DNA from: Candidatus Rhabdochlamydia sp.
Lineage (GTDB): Bacteria; Chlamydiota; Chlamydiia; Chlamydiales; Rhabdochlamydiaceae
DNA length: 5,540 bases
Reading direction: 5' to 3'
Assembly (NCBI GenBank): GCA_030044075.1
Contig: JASHWM010000242.1
Location: 1-5,540 of the forward strand
A program made the translations under genes and the position numbers. Positions 1 to 3,913 of this stretch are shown one piece after another (within the stretch, counting starts at the first letter, position 1; each line of letters opens with the position of its first letter). The notes below the pieces were generated by a model. It was given only the letters and a program-made list of their open reading frames with translations. It did not search any database and was not told where the DNA came from.

Positions 1-1
1 C

Positions 2-988
2 CCTGAATATCTGCAAAGTCTTCCAAATTATCAACAGCAAATCGAGCGTTATTATCAAAAAATGGAACAAAAATGCAGGGGGCTTCTTCAAGATGAGTGG
101 GGTACAGCTAAAAAGAAGGCCCCAAATCCCCAACTGCTTGGATTTGCAGACCATTGGTTTATCAAAGAAGGGACAAGTACGCTTGCACATGAGGTCAGAC
201 ACCAAATGGTCTTCCTCGCGCATTCCACAAAAGGCCAGTTTGATGAGCGCCTAAAGTTAGAGTGGCTGTCGAATGATCATTTGGTGGAACTTGCCGGAGT
301 GCTCGACTATTACGATACCCAAGGCAAGTCCAAAGGAGAATTTTCTGAGCTCATGTTCAATCATGTCCAGCAGTATATTTTGGATATGGCCGCAGCAAAC
401 CCTATTAAGGCCATGAATATTTTGGACATTTTGCAAACAACCAAGTGGAAAGGCCTTGTCCCTCTCAAACAGGAGCTGGAAGTAAAGCTCAAAGCACATG
501 TGCTTGCCGAATTAAGGAATACGAAACATGCCCCGAATAAAGGGATCATCGGTTTTGCCGAGCATACATATGGAAAGGCAGGAGAAAGCACCCTTTCTCC
601 TCAAACCCTCATGTATTTGGTCTTTGCGGCACATTCGACAAAGGGCAATTTCAACGAAAGGGTCATATTCTCAGACCTTTCTCCCAAACATCTGGTAGAG
701 TTCACTGGCGTGGTGGATGCATATAATAAATATGGCTCATCCAAAGGGCCCTTTTCCCAAGAACTTCTCTTTGTTTGCGAGGAGTTTATCTATCATATCA
801 TGCAGGACGACTATCTAATGGCTAAAAAGGTGCAGGAATCCCTCCAATCAAGCGGCTGGAAAAACCTCCAGGGTTTGAGACAGGGTTTTGATGACTTCAT
901 GAAAGATGCCCCAAACCTCTTATTTTTTCATGTAGGAAGGGCGAAGATGAAGGAGCTCCAAGCCCAAGCATCATCAAGTTATATGTAA
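2..988 (+). CDS. Repeat protein, paralog 1 (C-terminal part, cut by left edge)
   Basis: The reading frame is open to the left edge, so this is the last 328 residues of a longer protein. The ATG at 62 is unlikely to be the start. The 20 codons before it are open, and residues 2-33 (EYLQSL...LLQDEW) align with the helical linker before repeat B in both other paralogs (for example NPQLFQTIKAAIDQY...EKEW in gene 2). Two repeats are visible: B from about residue 33 (AKKKAPNPQLLGFADHW, then YYDTQGKSKGEFSE at 103-116) and C from about residue 168 (APNKGIIGFAEHTYGK, then AYNKYGSSKGPFSQ at 240-253). The protein ends about 20 residues after repeat C and lacks the long tail of paralog 2. I see no membrane segment. 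The family is not recognised and the function is unknown. A repeat A upstream of the window is expected from the paralogs. Frame, stop and paralogy are certain; function is not. Confidence 0.93.
   Translation, partial: PEYLQSLPNYQQQIERYYQKMEQKCRGLLQDEWGTAKKKAPNPQLLGFADHWFIKEGTSTLAHEVRHQMVFLAHSTKGQFDERLKLEWLSNDHLVELAGVLDYYDTQGKSKGEFSELMFNHVQQYILDMAAANPIKAMNILDILQTTKWKGLVPLKQELEVKLKAHVLAELRNTKHAPNKGIIGFAEHTYGKAGESTLSPQTLMYLVFAAHSTKGNFNERVIFSDLSPKHLVEFTGVVDAYNKYGSSKGPFSQELLFVCEEFIYHIMQDDYLMAKKVQESLQSSGWKNLQGLRQGFDDFMKDAPNLLFFHVGRAKMKELQAQASSSYM
98..502 (+). repeat. Protein repeat copy 1-B
   Basis: About 135 residues of paralog 1. It has the block APNPQLLGFADHW, a 'LAHSTKG' segment, then YDTQGKSKGEFSE and a C-terminal stretch with A...LDILQTTKWKGLVPLKQE. 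It is most like copies 2-B and 3-B, with Gln in the '.QGKSKG' position in all three. Boundaries were set by eye. Confidence 0.85.
503..901 (+). repeat. Protein repeat copy 1-C
   Basis: About 133 residues of paralog 1. It shows the C-type signature: KGIIGFAEHTYGK (Tyr-Gly-Lys in place of Trp-Tyr), STLSPQT and YNKYGSSKGPFSQ, where Ser replaces the first Lys of GKSKG. It shares 'AAHSTKG' with the 'LAHSTKG' of copy 1-B, which could be an older common feature or local homogenisation between neighbouring repeats. Confidence 0.85.
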
Positions 989-1021
989 ATACTTGATAAT
1001 AAATAGCTTGAATTTAGTTTT

Positions 1022-1038
1022 TCCCGAATGTTTTGGGA
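1022..1038 (+). terminator. Possible weak hairpin after gene 1
   Basis: The arms TCCCGAA (1022-1028) and TTTGGGA (1032-1038) form a 7-bp stem with one G-T pair and a 3-base loop, 34 bases past the stop of gene 1. No T tract follows; the run of T lies before the stem. It could aid termination or protect the 3' end, but it is not a standard intrinsic terminator. Confidence 0.3.
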
Positions 1039-1146
1039 CTCTATTAATGTATAAAGTAAATTTTTTAACTTCTGACTATCAAAGATTAATAAAAATTAAG
1101 AAACATAAAATAAAAACAAATAATTTTATCCTTAAAAAATAAACAT

Positions 1147-1175
1147 TTGACTTTTTATATTATTATCTGTAAAAT
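1147..1175 (+). promoter_or_regulatory. Sigma70-type promoter for gene 2
   Basis: A -35 box TTGACT (1147-1152; five of six match TTGACA) and a -10 box TAAAAT (1170-1175; five of six match TATAAT) are separated by exactly 17 bases. Transcription would begin near 1182, giving a leader of about 29 bases before the ATG at 1211. The 70 bases upstream are very rich in A and T runs and could act as an UP-like element. This is a prediction from sequence only. Confidence 0.65.
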
Positions 1176-1197
1176 TTCGTTTATTTTTAATAAAACC

Positions 1198-1203
1198 AAA
1201 GAG
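1198..1203 (+). promoter_or_regulatory. Weak ribosome binding site of gene 2
   Basis: AAAGAG lies 7 bases before the ATG at 1211. It is only a partial Shine-Dalgarno match but is correctly spaced. It supports this start along with the promoter just upstream and the alignment of the N-terminus with paralog 3. Confidence 0.5.
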
Positions 1204-1210
1204 AAAATTT

Positions 1211-3655
1211 ATGTCCCTTCAATTTACTGTTGAAAGAAAAGCTCCTAAAACACTTGGAGAATTTCAAAAAAACCTAGAAGTAAGAGCAGGCTTAGACAAC
1301 CACCGTTTGGGGAAAAACTGCGAACTCATCCAAGTTGATCCAAATTCCCCGGATGAAATCGTTACCGTAGAAACCATGCGGAACGCTGAGAAAGTTTTCG
1401 ACAAAGTTATTAGAGCTTCCTTCGTATCGTCTTATGATGTAAGAGAATTTAGACACCGACTCCAAAATTATTTCATGACAATAAATAGATTTTGGACCCT
1501 TGAGGATTCAGTCGCATATGAATTTGGATTTATGACTGAAGATTACGCGCTTGAGGAAAACCAGAGGGTAACTAGAGAGAACGAACTAAAACATGAAGCT
1601 AAGCGAATCCTGAAAAAAGTCGATGACTATGCAAATAACCTCATTCACCCAACCACTGATTTTGTTCAAACACTTTGGAAAGATGCAAGGAAACATGCTC
1701 CCCAGAAAGAGGTCATCGGATTTGCAAATCATTGGTATGCAAAAGATGGCGGAATTACAATTTCACCAAAAGTTCAGCTTGAGCTGATTAAAATTGCACA
1801 TGAAGTAGAACAACCGATGCATGCCGCACCTTATGGGGATCTATCGCCCGCAGAAGTCATCGAGCTATTGGAGGTTTTGGAAGGATATAACACGTACGGG
1901 AAGTCTAAAGGAGAGTTCTCAGAGTACATATCTGCCAAAGCACGCAATCACGTCATGGGGCAACTAGATAGAGATTATCTCACAGCGAAAGAGTTCTTGG
2001 AGGCGCTTAAAGCAAACCCCTCGACAAATCTTAAGGATATCAGATCACGGTACGATGAACTGTTCACTCAACAGATAGCAGATGGGAAAAATGGACTAGT
2101 CCCAATGATGGAAGGGGTGCTCTCTAATCTCACGAGCGAATTATCAGCGATAGATACCATGTCATTAGAGAAGGTCGTCTCTGAAAGGGAGGGCTTAGAT
2201 AAAGAACTCGTGCCTTCTTTAGAACTGATATTGAAAAAATCGAACCCTCAGTTATTTCAAACCATTAAAGCTGCTATTGATCAATACGTTAAAAAATTAG
2301 ATGCCCGTTTTGAAAAGGAGTGGAATGAAGCTAAAAAAAAGGCTCCCAACTCCAATATTCTTGGGTTTGTTGATTATTGGAAGTTTGGAAAAAACCTCGA
2401 TCTCAAAGTAAAAGAGCAATTAATTTATCTCTCATACAATACAATTGATGGTATGAATCTTGCATATACTCCTTTAGGATTTTTAAGAAGTCTCTCTCCA
2501 GAACAACTAGTGGCGCTTACTGGGATAGTCCAATACTTTAATAGCCAAGGAAAATCCAAAGGAGAGTTCTCTCAAAAGAATTATGATTATCTGCATGACC
2601 AAATCATGACTCTTATAAATCCTCAGCATTATGAATATACAAAGGCCCTTGATGTTCTTGATGCACTTAAATCAACAACATGGACAGGTCTTGCACCGCT
2701 CCGCGATGAGTTCGAAGCACAAGTAAGAAAGAGACTTTCTGATGATATCCGCGATGCAAAAGACAGAGCCGCAACCAAAGGAATTATAGGTTTTGCAGAA
2801 CATCATTATGGAAAAGGTGAAAAAAGCACACTTTCGTATCGCACCATGCACCTTTTGATGCAAGCAGCCTTTTCAGAGGAAGGGTACATCCGAAACTACT
2901 ATTTGCAAGCTTCTCTACCAACTAAAGTGCTCGTTGAATACTTCGGTGTTGTTGATGCTTTTAATAAATATGGAAGTTCAAGAGGCGCAGTCTCTGAAGC
3001 ATTATGCAAGTCCAATCAAGATTTTATTAAAGATTTAACAAATGACCGCGACCAATTGGGGAAATTAGGAGAAATTGCCAAAGAACTTAAGCAAGCAAAT
3101 TGGAAGAATCTTAAAGCTTTGACCCAAGAAGTAGGGGCATTAGTAGAAGAATTCCCAACTCTTGTGCATTTCAATATCGGCAAACAAAACAGTCATAATA
3201 GGTTTCAACATGACGGTTTGGAACCTTCTTATCCTCACCATGCGCGAGCATTCGCTCCACCTGACGATTCCTTTTTTGAACCATTTGATGGAGGATTCTC
3301 AAGAGAGCCATATGGGTCTTCTTCCTTAGGGTTACCTGCATTCGGACCACCGCCAGGAGCTGGAGTTCATGGTCAATCATTTGGAGGATTAGATGATGAT
3401 GATTTTGAATTCCTACCCCCACCTTCAGGGTTCGGATCAGGCAGTGGCGCGGGGTCTTCTTCTCAAGCTCATCCGCATACAGGATTTCCAGATCTTTTGG
3501 ATGATGACTTCTATCAGCGTCATGCTTTGAGAATGCAAGAACACCCTGAACATTTTGGTATGCCACCTGCTGCTCCTACGCATCAAACTATGACAGATGA
3601 ACAGTTAGCAGCATACCTGCAAAATTTAGAATTTGAGAACGTCGATCACCAGTAA
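1211..3655 (+). CDS. Triple-repeat protein with disordered tail, paralog 2 (complete)
   Basis: This 814-residue protein is the only complete family member here. Residues 1-155 form an N-terminal region shared with paralog 3 (RLGKN.ELIQ, IVTVETM..A..VF.K..R, then VDDYANNLIHP). Repeat A spans about 156-285 (conserved YNTYGKSKGEFSE at 226-238). A charged, probably helical linker spans about 286-370. Repeat B is about 371-510 (YFNSQGKSKGEFSQ at 442-455) and repeat C about 511-648 (FNKYGSSRGAVSE at 584-596). From about 661 the protein becomes low complexity, rich in Pro, Gly, Ser, Asp, Phe and His, and probably disordered; it ends in a short helix with DEQLAAYLQ at 796-804. There is no signal peptide or membrane helix, so it is cytosolic or exported by a route without a cleavable signal. 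The start at 1211 is supported by the spaced promoter and by N-terminal similarity to paralog 3. It is bounded by its own promoter and a strong terminator, so it is probably monocistronic. I recognise no named domain; a scaffold or secreted host-interaction role is conjecture. Confidence 0.95.
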   Translation: MSLQFTVERKAPKTLGEFQKNLEVRAGLDNHRLGKNCELIQVDPNSPDEIVTVETMRNAEKVFDKVIRASFVSSYDVREFRHRLQNYFMTINRFWTLEDSVAYEFGFMTEDYALEENQRVTRENELKHEAKRILKKVDDYANNLIHPTTDFVQTLWKDARKHAPQKEVIGFANHWYAKDGGITISPKVQLELIKIAHEVEQPMHAAPYGDLSPAEVIELLEVLEGYNTYGKSKGEFSEYISAKARNHVMGQLDRDYLTAKEFLEALKANPSTNLKDIRSRYDELFTQQIADGKNGLVPMMEGVLSNLTSELSAIDTMSLEKVVSEREGLDKELVPSLELILKKSNPQLFQTIKAAIDQYVKKLDARFEKEWNEAKKKAPNSNILGFVDYWKFGKNLDLKVKEQLIYLSYNTIDGMNLAYTPLGFLRSLSPEQLVALTGIVQYFNSQGKSKGEFSQKNYDYLHDQIMTLINPQHYEYTKALDVLDALKSTTWTGLAPLRDEFEAQVRKRLSDDIRDAKDRAATKGIIGFAEHHYGKGEKSTLSYRTMHLLMQAAFSEEGYIRNYYLQASLPTKVLVEYFGVVDAFNKYGSSRGAVSEALCKSNQDFIKDLTNDRDQLGKLGEIAKELKQANWKNLKALTQEVGALVEEFPTLVHFNIGKQNSHNRFQHDGLEPSYPHHARAFAPPDDSFFEPFDGGFSREPYGSSSLGLPAFGPPPGAGVHGQSFGGLDDDDFEFLPPPSGFGSGSGAGSSSQAHPHTGFPDLLDDDFYQRHALRMQEHPEHFGMPPAAPTHQTMTDEQLAAYLQNLEFENVDHQ
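1676..2065 (+). repeat. Protein repeat copy 2-A
   Basis: About 130 residues. It begins WKDARKHAPQKEVIGFANHW, with TISP following and DLSPAEVIELL before YNTYGKSKGEFSE. The A-type features shared with copy 3-A are 'APxKExIGFA', 'DG..TISP' and 'LIKIA'. The C-terminal part (AKEFLEALKANPSTNLKDIRSRYDELF) lacks the Trp found there in most other copies. Confidence 0.85.
2321..2740 (+). repeat. Protein repeat copy 2-B
   Basis: About 140 residues. It begins WNEAKKKAPNSNILGFVDYW and holds LSPEQLVALTGIVQYFNSQG followed by KSKGEFSQ, then LDALKSTTWTGLAPLRDEFE. 'ILGFVD.W' and '.QGKSKG' mark it as B-type, shared with copy 3-B. The encoding DNA is AT-rich here (16 G or C in the 60 bases 2401-2460). Confidence 0.85.
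2741..3154 (+). repeat. Protein repeat copy 2-C
   Basis: About 138 residues. It has the C-type signature KGIIGFAEHHYGKGEKSTLS and VVDAFNKYGSSRGAVSE. The usual E/P-F-S of the second block is changed to A-V-S, making this the most divergent second block in the window. It ends at LKQANWKNLKALTQEV, where paralog 1 reads LQSSGWKNLQGLRQGF. Confidence 0.85.
3191..3652 (+). other. Region coding the low-complexity tail of paralog 2
   Basis: Residues 661-814 of paralog 2 are dominated by Pro, Gly, Ser, Asp, Phe and His, unlike the rest of the protein. Three acidic-aromatic clusters stand out: PPDDSFFEPFD (683-693), LDDDDFEFLPPP (727-738) and LLDDDFY (762-768). The extreme C-terminus (MTDEQLAAYLQNLEFEN) is predicted to be helical. 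Paralog 1 stops about 20 residues after its repeat C and has no counterpart. Whether paralog 3 has one cannot be seen. The acidic-aromatic clusters look like short linear binding motifs; their partner is unknown. Confidence 0.7.
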
Positions 3656-3675
3656 AGAATAACCTCCCTTATAAT

Positions 3676-3720
3676 AATGCCTTTTGGATGCTCCTTGCAA
3701 ACCAAAAGGCATTTTGCTTT
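3676..3720 (+). terminator. Strong intrinsic terminator after gene 2
   Basis: A perfect 12-bp inverted repeat, AATGCCTTTTGG (3676-3687) and CCAAAAGGCATT (3702-3713), has a 14-base loop and is followed by a T-rich stretch (TTGCTTTAT). It begins 21 bases after the stop of gene 2. It should separate transcription of gene 2 from gene 3. Confidence 0.85.
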
Positions 3721-3851
3721 ATATATGAAAAAATTTAAAAGTTTCTTTTATGTTCGTTATAACCATATTCTAATCTTTCTAAACCAATCACATAGAATTT
3801 AGAATTCTTAAGAAATCAGACAGCATTTATTTCCAATAGGTTATCATTATA

Positions 3852-3880
3852 TTTACATATAATAAAGACATGGCTAAGAT
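3852..3880 (+). promoter_or_regulatory. Sigma70-type promoter for gene 3
   Basis: A -35 box TTTACA (3852-3857; five of six match TTGACA) lies 17 bases before a -10 box TAAGAT (3875-3880; four of six match). The predicted start near 3887 leaves about 27 bases of leader, nearly the same geometry as the gene 2 promoter. A better-matching TATAAT at 3858-3863 has no acceptable -35 at normal spacing. The gap from 3714 to here is AT-rich and holds no gene. Confidence 0.5.
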
Positions 3881-3898
3881 TCTTATCTATTAGAATCT
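3877..3898. repeat. Inverted repeat at the gene 3 start region
   Basis: AGATTCT (3877-3883) and AGAATCT (3892-3898) are perfect 7-base inverted arms with an 8-base spacer. They overlap the predicted -10 box and transcription start and end 3 bases before the ribosome binding site. It could be an operator, or chance in AT-rich DNA. Because the left arm spans the predicted start, it would probably not form a complete hairpin in the mRNA. Confidence 0.35.
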
Positions 3899-3901
3899 AA
3901 A

Positions 3902-3906
3902 AAGGA
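3902..3906 (+). promoter_or_regulatory. Ribosome binding site of gene 3
   Basis: AAGGA lies 7 bases before the ATG at 3914, within a run AAAAAGGA. This is a better Shine-Dalgarno match than that of gene 2 and fixes the start of paralog 3. Confidence 0.75.
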
Positions 3907-3913
3907 CAAACTT

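Noticed and set aside
319..340. GKSKG read as a Walker A (P-loop) motif
   Set aside because: The P-loop pattern needs GxxxxGK[ST]. The residues before GKS here (Y-D-T-Q) lack the first Gly at the right spacing in every copy, and no Walker B motif follows.
257..591. Two overlapping short reverse-strand open frames opposite gene 1
   Set aside because: They are antisense to repeats B and C of gene 1 and have no independent coding evidence.
1022..1038. Hairpin after gene 1 as a full intrinsic terminator
   Set aside because: The stem is short with a G-T pair, and no T tract follows it on either strand. It is kept only as a low-confidence feature.
2672..2863. Short reverse-strand open frame opposite gene 2
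   Set aside because: It is antisense to repeats B/C, is Cys-rich by chance, and has no start signals.
3171..3566. Reverse-strand open frame of 131 codons opposite the tail of gene 2
   Set aside because: It lies wholly opposite a well-supported gene, in the low-complexity region where stop-free antisense is common. I see no ribosome binding site or recognisable domain.
3858..3863. Perfect TATAAT as the gene 3 -10 box
   Set aside because: No -35-like hexamer is found 16-18 bases upstream (ATAGGT, AATAGG, CAATAG). The TTTACA-17-TAAGAT pair is better as a whole, although this box could still be used.
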